A stretch of 64,000 nt of DNA, taken from contig NZ_WMIE01000008.1 in assembly GCF_009711225.1 (NCBI RefSeq), positions 109,514-173,513 of the forward strand, in the 5' to 3' direction. Positions 48,012 through 56,142 of the stretch are shown here, one piece after another; position 1 is the first letter of the stretch; each line of letters opens with the position of its first letter. Origin of the DNA: Paracoccus aestuariivivens (GTDB taxonomy: Bacteria > Pseudomonadota > Alphaproteobacteria > Rhodobacterales > Rhodobacteraceae). Position numbers and translations under genes: made by a program. Under the pieces are notes generated by a model, which searched no databases, was not told the origin of the DNA, and was given only the letters and a program-made list of their open reading frames with translations.

Positions 48012-50212
48012 GTGGACATCACCGTTGAAACAGGGTCGGCATTGCCTACGCGGTCCCGACAAGATGCCGCGGTCCGTCGCCATGCGTTCACGCCTTGGCG
48101 CAGTTCGGTTTCCATCCGTGCGGGGATGCTGCCGTGGATACCTTTCTGGATGTCGCTCGGTATCGGCGGTTGGTTCCTGCTGCGTTTCGAACCGGGTTTC
48201 CGGACCTATGCCGGGGGCTTGCTGCTGATCGTGGCCACGTTGGTCGCGATCCGGATCGTGTCGGGGCTGGCGAATGCGGGGCGCATCGAATGGACCCGAG
48301 CCGATCGGTTGCGGATTTGTCTGCTCGCGGTTGCGTCAGTCGCCTTCGGCATGGAAATGATCGGACTCCGGTCCCATCTGGTTTCCGCTCCGGTTTTGGG
48401 TTTTCGCTATTATGGCGCGGTCGAGGGGGGGTGGTTGGAATTGATCGCTCGTCACGTGATCGAATCCGGCTGACGCTGGATCAACTGGTTCTGGATGACG
48501 TCGCCCCCGAACGCGTGCCGCGCCGCGTCCGTGTGTCGTTGTTCGTCGATGATCCTTTGCCGGTTCCGGGCGAGCGCGTGATGCTGACCGCCCATCTGGA
48601 TAAACCCCAAGTACCGGCCGAGCCGGGTGGATTCGATTTCCGGCGCGTGGCCTGGTTCGAGCACCTCGGCGCTATTGGCTACTCTCGGACACCCGTCATG
48701 ACGATCGCCCCGCCCGATGCCGGAGGTGCGCTGGCGCTGCATCGACTGCGGATGAGGCTGTCGGTAGCGATGAAAGAGGCTATCGGCGGGCAGGCAGGGG
48801 CCGTGTCATCCGCCATGATGACGGGGGATCGTTCGGGCATTGCCGAGCACACGAACGAAGTCATGCGGGCCTCCAATCTTTTTCACATCATTTCGATTTC
48901 CGGCCTGCACATGAGCATGTTGACCGGATTTGTTTACGCGGCAATCCGGTATCTGGGCGCGATGGTTCTTGGTTTGGCTGGCCTTGCGAGCAGTCGTTTG
49001 CACAAATACGCCGCCGCTGCCGCTTTCCTTTCCGCCGCCAGCTATCTCTGGTTGTCCGGAGGCGATGTCGCCACGACGCGCTCGTTCATCATGGTGGCCG
49101 TGATGCTGATCGCCATCATGTCCGATCGAAGGGCAATTTCGCTAAGGACAGTAGCCGTCGCCGCCGTCGTTATTCTGGTCATAACGCCCGAGGCATTAGT
49201 CAGCCCCGGCTTTCAGATGAGCTTCGCGGCAACGGTCGCTTTGATCCTCGCGGCAGAGCCATGGCAGAAAATCGCGCCCCGTTTGCCATGGTGGCTGAAG
49301 CCAGTCACCCTGCTTCTGGTTTCGTCACTGGTCGCAAGTATTTCGACATCTCCTATCGCCGCCGCTCATTTCGGACGGGTTTCCCATTACGGAGTCTTCG
49401 CCAATCTTCTTGTCGTTCCCGTGATTGGTCTGGTGGTGATGCCATGCGGCGCAATTGCAGCGGTGCTCGCACCTTTCGGTTTGTCGGACCTTCCCTTGTG
49501 GTGCATGGGATTAGGTGCAAAATGGATGCTGGTCGTCGCCGAATACGTAGCCAACACCGGCGGTGCGACCACACTTATCAAGGCTCCGCCACACTCGGTT
49601 CTGCCATTGATGGGCGTGGGCGCAATTCTGGTGGTTTTGTCGCCGGTTTATGGGGCGCGACAAATAATCGCTCGACGGATGGTTGGCGGGATGGCCATCA
49701 TTGTTGCTTTGATCATGTGGGACGTTTCCAAGCGACCGGACGTTCTGATTTCCTCCGACGGGCAAGCGGTCGGAGTAATGACACCCGAGGGCAGGGCCGT
49801 CTCGCGACCGAAAGGCGGAACATTCGCGGTTTCCGAGTGGCTGGCCGCCGATGGATCGTCAAACAATCAGGTCGCCTCTGCCGCCATTCCATATTGGGTG
49901 GACAATGGTGGGTACAAAAAAGCCGTGCTTCCGCAGGAATTAGGTGGTGTCGAGATTTACCATGTCATCAAAGCGTCGTTTGACGGAAAGGAGGACTCCT
50001 TTTGCCAAAACGGCTCTTTTGTCATTATGAATCGTCCGTTGGAGCTAGATCGCGTTATAAAAGGGGAATGCACCGTTTTGGATTCAGATTATTTAAAAAT
50101 AACTGGTGCGATTTCATTGGACTGGCGGAACGGATCTATTCTCTTAGATGGATCAAATGGGTCTGGAGATCGATCTTGGAGTGGCGGCGCAGAATTTAGC
50201 GCCAAATACTGA
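48012..50212 (+). pseudogene. comEC: ComEC/Rec2 competence channel, frameshifted
   Basis: ComEC moves single-stranded DNA across the inner membrane. The first frame starts at GTG 48012. It encodes the N-terminal helices and the start of the DUF4131/OB region to 'FRYYGAVEG', then ends at 48473. The second frame continues from about 48440 with 'VVGIDRSSRDRIRLTLDQLVLDDVAPERVPRRVRVSL'. It then holds the competence domain ('SSAMMTGDRSGIAEHTNEVMRASNLFHIISISGLHMSMLTGF') and ends at 50212. The break falls at a run of seven G (48425-48431); one extra G, or two fewer, restores one frame. No metallo-beta-lactamase domain follows. It may be a real mutation, a phase-variable tract or a sequencing error. 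Confidence 0.85.
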
Positions 50213-50254
50213 ATGATCGCATCTTTTCCGGACGCCTTCTTCTTGAGGTGAATT

Positions 50255-50890
50255 ATGATTGATCTGTTCTGGCTCAGTGATGAGCAGATGGCGCGGCTCG
50301 ATTTGTTCTTTCCAAAGTCTTACCGCACGCCCTGCATCGACGGCCACAAAGTGCTGGGTGAGATAATCTTTATGAAGCTCAATGCTTTACCTTGGTATGA
50401 CGCCCCCAAGGAATTCGGCGCAGCGAAGACACTCTATAACGTCCGGAAACGGTGGAGTGAGATTGAGATGTTTGCCCGAAGGATGCTTGGTTTAGCTGAT
50501 GGCGCGGCCGATCCGACATTACTCATGATTGATGCAACATACCTGAGAACTCATAGGTCCGCGAGGAGTCTGCGGGTGAGTTCGGAGGAACAGAGGATAG
50601 TCCAGGGGACCGTTTCCCTGAGAACGGGCGGACCGAATACGAAACGGTACTCCGACACAGACCCATGCCACAGCGCTTCCTTCTGAGTGCCGGACAGGCG
50701 AATGATTACACCTGTCCGGCGGCGTTGCTTCGGATTATGTGTTGCATCCGAGGATGCAGTTTATGATAGGCACCGGTCAAACATGCCAAACGCCGATTTC
50801 GCCGGCGCAGCCACATCGAGATGAAGTTCGGTCGCCTAAACGACTGGCACCGCGTGGCCAATCCCTGCATCATAGGCGAAAAAATCGACC
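50255..50890 (+). pseudogene. Decayed IS5-family transposase
   Basis: The first part (50255-50686) encodes 'DLFWLSDEQMARLDLFFPKS', 'DAPKEFGAAKTLYNVRKRWSE' and the first catalytic Asp in 'LMIDATYLRTHRSARSLRV'. After a frameshift, 'QRFLLSAGQANDYTCPAALL' continues from 50671, followed by two stops. Then 'KHAKRRFRRRSHIEMKFGRLNDWHRVA' (50779-50859) gives the catalytic Glu region. The segment that should carry 'DRGYDADWFR', with the second Asp, is deleted (roughly 60 residues). The element is therefore inactive. It begins about 40 bases after comEC. Confidence 0.85.
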
Positions 50891-51059
50891 CCATATCTCT
50901 CGTTGAACTGGTCGAGCCGCGATTAAGATCTATGCCCAGTTTCCCGGAGTTGACGACGAGTAGTAGGCACCCATCAGTCTGCTCTGATAACATGTCGCGT
51001 GCGGAGCAAAGTCAGCCGCAGATTACGCGTCTTAATGCGACCCTACCGGCCCGATTTGG

Positions 51060-51230
51060 TTGCCGGGAGGGTTTATCTTTAGCCGCAGGACTCCAAAGGG
51101 CAGGCCGCGTATCAGCGACAGATCGCTTGTCTGGTTGGATTATGGCCCACCAACAAGTCGTAATCGCGACGATCTGGATTTTGACGATTTGGCTGATTAT
51201 GGCCTGTGGGGATTGGCAACCATCGCTCAG
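51060..51230 (+). pseudogene. Unidentified coding-like fragment
   Basis: The plus frame through 51087-51226 reads 'TPKGRPRISDRSLVWLDYGP', then 'PTSRNRDDLDFDDLADYG' and 'LWGLATIAQ'. This is unlike antisense noise: it is acidic, has few Arg/Ala runs, and no gene overlaps it except the last codons of tctA on the other strand. It has no convincing start or stop of its own. It looks like the 3' remnant of a gene destroyed when the block was assembled. I do not recognise it. Confidence 0.3.
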
Positions 51231-52729
51231 TCCTCGACAAAGACCTTTTCGCGTTTGGCGCGTAGCGACGGCAGTGCCGATAGGGCCAGAAGTCCGACCG
51301 ATACAATCAAGAGGATTAGGCTGACTGGGTTCTCGGCAAAGGTCGACAACTCGCCCCGCGATAACAGCATTGCGCGGCGCAGGTTTTCTTCGATCAGGTG
51401 GCCCAGCACAAAACCAAGTAGCAGTGGAGCCGGTTCAAAGCCCATCTTGATCAGCAGGTAGCCTGCGAAGGCGAACGCACCAGTGAAGACCACATCCATT
51501 GGATTGTTGTCGATGGAATAGATACCGATGCAGGAAAAAATCAGGATCGCAGGGAAGAGAAGTCGATAGGGCACCTTCAGTAATCGCACCCACATGCCGA
51601 CCATGGGCAGGTTGATGACGAGCAACATCAGGTTGCCGATCCACATACTGGCGATCATGCCCCAAAACAGGGTGGGGCTTTCGGTCATCACCTGCGGTCC
51701 GGGCACGATGCCCTGGATCATCATCGCGCCGACCATGATTGCCATCACCGCGTTTGGGGGAATACCCAGCGTCAACAGAGGGATGAAGCTGGTTTGTGCG
51801 CCAGCATTGTTTGCGGCTTCTGGTCCAGCCACCGCCTCAATGGCACCTTTGCCAAAATCCTGTGGACGTTTCGCAAGCTTTTTTTCCAGTGTGTAGGATG
51901 CAAACGGAGCCAGAACTGCGCCATTGCCCGGAAGCATGCCCAAGACCGAACCAAGCCCAGTGCCGCGCAGGATCGGTGCGATAGAGCGCCGTATCTCGTC
52001 TCGCGTCGGCAGTAAGGGACCCATGGTGCCCTTGATCACGTCACGTTGCTCGCCACCCTCAAGATTGCGAAGTACCTCGGCAAAGCCAAAGATTCCCATG
52101 GCCAGCACCGCAAAATCGATCCCGTCTGCCAAATGCAGTGAACCGAACGTCATCCGGGCCTGACCGGTCTCCAGATCCGAGCCGATTGTGGACAAAAGGA
52201 TGCCCAGGCAGATCATTGCCACGGCCTTCAACACCGAGCCATGTGCCAGCACCACTGCAAAGACCAATCCCATGACCATCAATGCGAAATAATCGGTTGG
52301 ACCAAAACGAAGTGCCAAGTCAGTCAGCGGCAACGCAAGGGCGGCGATGACGACGGTAGCGACGCAGCCAGCGATGAACGAGCCGATTGCTGATATCCCC
52401 AGCGCGGCACCGGCTCGGCCCTTCTTCGCCATTGCGTGGCCATCGAGTGCGGTCACTACTGATCCTGCCTCACCAGGAATGTTGACCAGAATGGCCGAGG
52501 TCGAGCCACCATATTGCGCGCCGTAGTATATGCCGGCCAACATGATCAGCGCGCCCACCGGATCGATGCCAAAGGTGATTGGCAAGAGCATGGTAATGGT
52601 GGCGATGGGACCTACCCCTGGCAGGATGCCGATCAGCGTTCCAACGAGGCAGCCGATGAAAGCAAGTCCTAAATTTTGTAACGACATTGCTGTCGAAAAG
52701 CCCAGAGCGAGATTGCTCAAGAGATCCAT
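51227..52729 (-). CDS. tctA: Tripartite tricarboxylate transporter, large membrane subunit TctA
   Basis: This 500-residue protein has about 11-12 transmembrane helices. It has the family signature 'GTLIGILPGVGPIATITMLLPITFGIDPVGALIMLAGIYYGAQYGGSTSAILVNIPGEAGSVVTALDG' near the N-terminus (about 35-100) and its inverted repeat 'LGSVLGMLPGNGAVLAPFASYTLEK' in the middle. TctA moves the substrate, handed over by TctC, with Na+ or H+. It is last in the order tctC-like, tctC, tctB, tctA, 10 bases after tctB, with GAGGAGGAG before its start. Confidence 0.95.
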   Translation of the reverse strand: MDLLSNLALGFSTAMSLQNLGLAFIGCLVGTLIGILPGVGPIATITMLLPITFGIDPVGALIMLAGIYYGAQYGGSTSAILVNIPGEAGSVVTALDGHAMAKKGRAGAALGISAIGSFIAGCVATVVIAALALPLTDLALRFGPTDYFALMVMGLVFAVVLAHGSVLKAVAMICLGILLSTIGSDLETGQARMTFGSLHLADGIDFAVLAMGIFGFAEVLRNLEGGEQRDVIKGTMGPLLPTRDEIRRSIAPILRGTGLGSVLGMLPGNGAVLAPFASYTLEKKLAKRPQDFGKGAIEAVAGPEAANNAGAQTSFIPLLTLGIPPNAVMAIMVGAMMIQGIVPGPQVMTESPTLFWGMIASMWIGNLMLLVINLPMVGMWVRLLKVPYRLLFPAILIFSCIGIYSIDNNPMDVVFTGAFAFAGYLLIKMGFEPAPLLLGFVLGHLIEENLRRAMLLSRGELSTFAENPVSLILLIVSVGLLALSALPSLRAKREKVFVED

Positions 52730-52739
52730 GCGCTCCTCC

Positions 52740-53234
52740 TCAATACTGGATGATGCCGGGGATGATCAGGACTGGGATCGGCAAGCTCAGCCCGACTTTA
52801 AACACTAGGATGCAGCCGATAGTCATGAAAGCAGCGAAGCCCAAAAGCTCGATCCAGCGCATGTCGCGGTCGGCCAACCCAGCGATAACTGCCAGCAGCG
52901 GTGCTGCTATCGCGAAGCCCACCGATTGCACCGTGAGCGCAAAGGCAAGAATACCACCCAACACACAGAGTGGCCCACGCAGCGGAATGCGGGGCATCGC
53001 TTCGCCAGACATCAGAAAGGATTGCACCAGCAGGATAGTGCCGGTCACTCCTACCAGTGCGGCCAGAAGCTTCGGCATCATCCCGGGTCCAATGAAGCGC
53101 AATGTGCCGGTTTCAAGGTCGGAAGATGCCCATAGCGCGAAGGCCGAGACCGCGATCAGGGTCAGCCCGGCGACGCGGTCTTGCGACAGGCGGACCTTGC
53201 CCAGTCCCGCGACGGAAGAGGGTTTCTCAGTCAT
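52740..53234 (-). CDS. tctB: Tripartite tricarboxylate transporter, small membrane subunit TctB
   Basis: This is a 164-residue protein with four predicted transmembrane helices ('VAGLTLIAVSAFALWAS', 'LLAALVGVTGTILLVQSFL', 'LGGILAFALTVQSVGFAIAAPLLAVIAGLA' and 'FAAFMTIGCILVFKVGLSLPIPVL'). 'GPGMMPKLLAALV' after the first helix is a TctB mark. It partners TctA and lies directly upstream of it. A hairpin separates it from tctC. Confidence 0.9.
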   Translation of the reverse strand: MTEKPSSVAGLGKVRLSQDRVAGLTLIAVSAFALWASSDLETGTLRFIGPGMMPKLLAALVGVTGTILLVQSFLMSGEAMPRIPLRGPLCVLGGILAFALTVQSVGFAIAAPLLAVIAGLADRDMRWIELLGFAAFMTIGCILVFKVGLSLPIPVLIIPGIIQY

Positions 53235-53252
53235 TGTGATTTCCCATTGGTG

Positions 53253-53271
53253 GCCCCGCTAAAAGCGGGGC
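53253..53271 (-). terminator. Intercistronic hairpin between tctC and tctB
   Basis: GCCCCGC and GCGGGGC form a 7-bp stem with loop TAAAA just after the tctC stop and before tctB, without a T-run. It may reduce membrane-subunit expression relative to the binding protein or protect the tctC message. Confidence 0.45.
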
Positions 53272-53279
53272 GCGTCAGT

Positions 53280-54254
53280 TCAATTGATCTCGATCTTGGC
53301 GTCGCGGATCAGCGCGCCCCATTTTTCAAGATCGGAGTCGAGTGCCTTGCTGTGATCCTCGGGTGTGCCGGGGCGAGGAACCGAACCATCCACAGCCAGC
53401 TTTTCCTGGAGAGTCGGATCCGCCAATACGATGTTCAGCGCCCCATTGATCTTGGTGACCACCTCATCAGGCGTGCCGACTGGGGCCAGCAGGCCATAAA
53501 TCAGCGCAGCTTCATAGCCTTCAACACTGGCCTCCTGCATGGTCGGCACCTCGGGCATGGTGGGTGAACGCTTCGTGCCCGTTACGGCTAGCGCCCGCGC
53601 CTTGCCCGCCGTGACTTGTGCATGGGACGACGGGATCACTCCGAACAGAAAGTCAATTCGTCCACCCAGAAGATCGGTCATCGCCGGACCTGAGCCGCGA
53701 TACGGGATATGCGCGATCTCGATCCCCGCATCATGGGCGAAAAGTTCGGCCGCCATATGCGAGCCGGTGCCCACGCCCGAAGAGGCATAAGAAAGTTCGC
53801 CCGGCTTTTCCTTGGCGAGTGCGATCAGCCCAGCTACGTCTTGCGCTGGCAGGTCTTTGTTCACCACGAGCGCCATCGGGATTTCCGAGATTAGTCCGAC
53901 GGGCGTGAAGTCCTTGGTGGGATGATAGGTTGCCGCCGGATAGACGTGAGGGTTTATGCCCATGGTGCCGGAATGCCCCAAAAGCAGGGTGTAACCGTCC
54001 GGCTTGGCATTTTGGACCGATTGGGTTCCCACCACGCCGCCAGCGCCAGCCTTGTTCTCCACCACGACATTAGCGCCGATCACGCGCGTCATCGCATCGC
54101 CGATGATGCGCGCCATTGCGTCGTTTCCGCCGCCAGGCGGGAAGGGCACAACCAGAGTAATGTTGCGCTCAGGGAATTCCGCAGCTGCCATTGCGGGCAG
54201 CGCCGTCATCACGGCAGCGGCCATCAGGCCGAAGGCACGGCGATTGAGTTTCAT
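53280..54254 (-). CDS. tctC: Tricarboxylate-binding periplasmic protein TctC (Bug family)
   Basis: This 324-residue protein has a signal peptide (about 1-25, 'RRAFGLMAAAVMTALPAMAAA'). The Bug fold follows: 'ITLVVPFPPGGGNDAMARIIGDAM' for the carboxylate-binding loop, 'DGYTLLLGHSGTMGINPHVY', and 'AHIPYRGSGPAMTDLLGGRIDFLFG'. AGGAGGA is 7 bases before the start. The double Arg (RRAF) could support Tat export but the context is also normal for Sec. It is 19 bases downstream of the second TctC-like gene. Confidence 0.93.
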   Translation of the reverse strand: MKLNRRAFGLMAAAVMTALPAMAAAEFPERNITLVVPFPPGGGNDAMARIIGDAMTRVIGANVVVENKAGAGGVVGTQSVQNAKPDGYTLLLGHSGTMGINPHVYPAATYHPTKDFTPVGLISEIPMALVVNKDLPAQDVAGLIALAKEKPGELSYASSGVGTGSHMAAELFAHDAGIEIAHIPYRGSGPAMTDLLGGRIDFLFGVIPSSHAQVTAGKARALAVTGTKRSPTMPEVPTMQEASVEGYEAALIYGLLAPVGTPDEVVTKINGALNIVLADPTLQEKLAVDGSVPRPGTPEDHSKALDSDLEKWGALIRDAKIEIN

Positions 54255-54273
54255 TATGTCCTCCTAGATATGT

Positions 54274-55329
54274 TCAGGGTGTGACGCGGAACCGGCGTTC
54301 AAGCCATTCGCGCGTCCAGTTGCGAATTTCAGGGTCCATGGTCATGGCCGACTCCAATGCCTCATCCGCCTGAGTCCCGGTCAGTAGTGGATAGGGACCA
54401 AGTACTGATGATGCCTCGGCACGAAACCTTGGGTCGACGCCCATGCGGGCAAACGCATCGCGAAACATCGAGGCACGGGCCTCGGGCACGTTGCGTGGCA
54501 GGAAAATCATCTTTTGGCTCGTAAAGCCGGCGCGGAACAACGCCTGCCACGCTTGCCATTCGGCTCCCTTGGGTTCGTTGCCGTGGATCTGACGGTAGAC
54601 GTCGGAAAATGTTGGCAGGTCCGGAAAAGCGGGATCGCGGGCCAGTTGGCCACGACGGTCAAACGAACCCAGAGACATAAGTGGCACCACTTGGCCCGTC
54701 TCGACAAGCGGCTGGACCTGGGCCAGATAGCCGGGCGTGGTCTGGTAATCCAAGTCAAACTCACCGCCGACAAGGCCGGCGCGGGCGGCATTGCGGCTGT
54801 TCAACCCAAATAGCACTTTGACCTTCAGACCCAACATCTCAAGCGCCAGCAATGGAACAATATCTAGCGACGCGGCACCGATAGAGCCGAAATGCACGTC
54901 ACGCCCCAGTGCCACCAATTCGGCCATGCTGCTCACCCCAAGCGCGGCCTGCACATAGATTACTCCGCCTGATGGCGAGGCTGCGACGATGCGCCAATCG
55001 GCATAGTCGTATTGCACACGACGGTCGCCCAGAAGTGCGGCAAACTGTGTTGACCCCGTGGTGCCCAGCAGCATTCGCCCATCATCCCGCGCCTCGGCTG
55101 CGAAAAAATTCGCGGCGCGTGTCGAGTTTCCGCCCGAAACATTAAGCAGCCGCACTTCAGGCTTGTGCGGTAAGATTTCCGATAGCCAGTCAGCCATAAA
55201 ACGTGCCCAGACATCGGTGCCTCCGCCCTCCTGAAAGGGTACCACCCATTCAATGGGCTCGTTCGCACGGGCGCACGCCGGAGCCATTAGTCCGGCAGCA
55301 ATTGCAGCGATGAATTGTCTACGATCCAC
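54274..55329 (-). CDS. Second TctC-like substrate-binding protein
   Basis: This 351-residue protein has a signal with twin Arg 'MDRRQFIAAIAAGLMAPACARA', which fits Tat or a lipoprotein-type signal (C19 follows 'APA'). The body resembles a divergent Bug protein: 'IEWVVPFQEGGGTDVWARFMADWL', 'GRMLLGTTGSTQFAALLGDRRVQY' and 'ARAGLVGGEFDLDYQTTPG'. The 'GGGTD' loop replaces the usual 'GGxxD'. It leads the tctCBA operon, divergent from tctD. As the first gene, it could be an alternative binding protein or a sensor partner for TctE. Confidence 0.8.
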   Translation of the reverse strand: MDRRQFIAAIAAGLMAPACARANEPIEWVVPFQEGGGTDVWARFMADWLSEILPHKPEVRLLNVSGGNSTRAANFFAAEARDDGRMLLGTTGSTQFAALLGDRRVQYDYADWRIVAASPSGGVIYVQAALGVSSMAELVALGRDVHFGSIGAASLDIVPLLALEMLGLKVKVLFGLNSRNAARAGLVGGEFDLDYQTTPGYLAQVQPLVETGQVVPLMSLGSFDRRGQLARDPAFPDLPTFSDVYRQIHGNEPKGAEWQAWQALFRAGFTSQKMIFLPRNVPEARASMFRDAFARMGVDPRFRAEASSVLGPYPLLTGTQADEALESAMTMDPEIRNWTREWLERRFRVTP

Positions 55330-55405
55330 GGTGTTCCTCCATGGCCGGCGGTCGCGGTGTCATCGCGATGCCGTCCTCCTCCGACACCTCGATAGCACAA
55401 GGTTT

Positions 55406-55423
55406 CTTTCATCCAGCTTTCAT
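55406..55423 (+). promoter_or_regulatory. Direct repeat, probable response-regulator site
   Basis: CTTTCAT occurs twice with starts 11 bases apart (55406-55412 and 55417-55423), in the 147-base gap between the divergent tctC-like and tctD genes. An 11-base tandem arrangement is how OmpR/PhoB-type regulators bind. TctD is therefore the obvious candidate. Confidence 0.6.
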
Positions 55424-55476
55424 GACTGATAAAGAAATGCCCGCCGCAAGGCAGCTCGCGCGGAAGAGGGAGAACG

Positions 55477-56142
55477 ATGCGCAGTTTGATCGTTGAGGAC
55501 AATTCCGGCATTGCTGCAGGCATCCAGCGTTCTCTGGAAGGGCTGGGCCACGGCGTTGATTGGGCTGCTTCCTTGGTGGAGGCCATCGATATGGCGGCGG
55601 TCGCGGATTATGATTTAGTCGTGCTTGACCTCAACCTCGGGAATGAAGACGGGCTGGATTTTTTGCGCCATCTTCGTCGCTCAGGTAAGGCCGTGGGGGT
55701 GTTGATCTTGACAGCTCGCGGCGGCGTTCAGGATATGGTGCGTGGACTCGACCTTGGGGCCGATGACTATTTGGCCAAGCCGTTTGAGCTGGCTGAGTTC
55801 GAGGCCCGTATACGTGCTCTTTCTCGTCGGGTGGGCGGCGTTGATGCGCCGCTAATCCAACTTGGTATGCTTAGCTTTGACACTGTCAGCCGCGCCGCAC
55901 GAGTAAATGGCGTGGTCTTGGATATGCCGGCTCGCGAGAGGGCGTTGCTGCAGTTGCTGGTTGAGAATGCCGGCAGTGTAGTGCCAAAGGAGCGCATCAC
56001 CGTGAGACTATCAGGTTTTGATGACGAGTTGACGCTCAACGCCATAGAGATCTATGTCCACCGTCTGCGCAAGCGGCTGGAGGGCAGCGGATGTCAGCTG
56101 CGCACCGCGCGCGGTCTCGGCTACATGCTGGATGCAGGATGA
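55477..56142 (+). CDS. tctD: OmpR-family response regulator TctD
   Basis: This is a 221-residue transcription regulator. The receiver domain (1-115) has phospho-acceptor D51 in 'LVVLDLNLGNEDGL', the switch residue T79 and K101 in 'GADDYLAKPFELAEF'. The C-terminal winged helix ends 'NAIEIYVHRLRKRLEGSGCQLRTARGLGYML'. GAGGGAGAA precedes the start. Its stop overlaps the tctE ATG (ATGA). The gene is divergent from the transporter operon, as in known TctD/TctE systems that switch on citrate or tricarballylate uptake. Confidence 0.92.
   Translation: MRSLIVEDNSGIAAGIQRSLEGLGHGVDWAASLVEAIDMAAVADYDLVVLDLNLGNEDGLDFLRHLRRSGKAVGVLILTARGGVQDMVRGLDLGADDYLAKPFELAEFEARIRALSRRVGGVDAPLIQLGMLSFDTVSRAARVNGVVLDMPARERALLQLLVENAGSVVPKERITVRLSGFDDELTLNAIEIYVHRLRKRLEGSGCQLRTARGLGYMLDAG

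Noticed and set aside
49261..49983. 240-codon alternative frame inside comEC
   Set aside because: Arg/Gly-rich shadow frame; the ComEC competence-domain motifs are in the other plus frame throughout.
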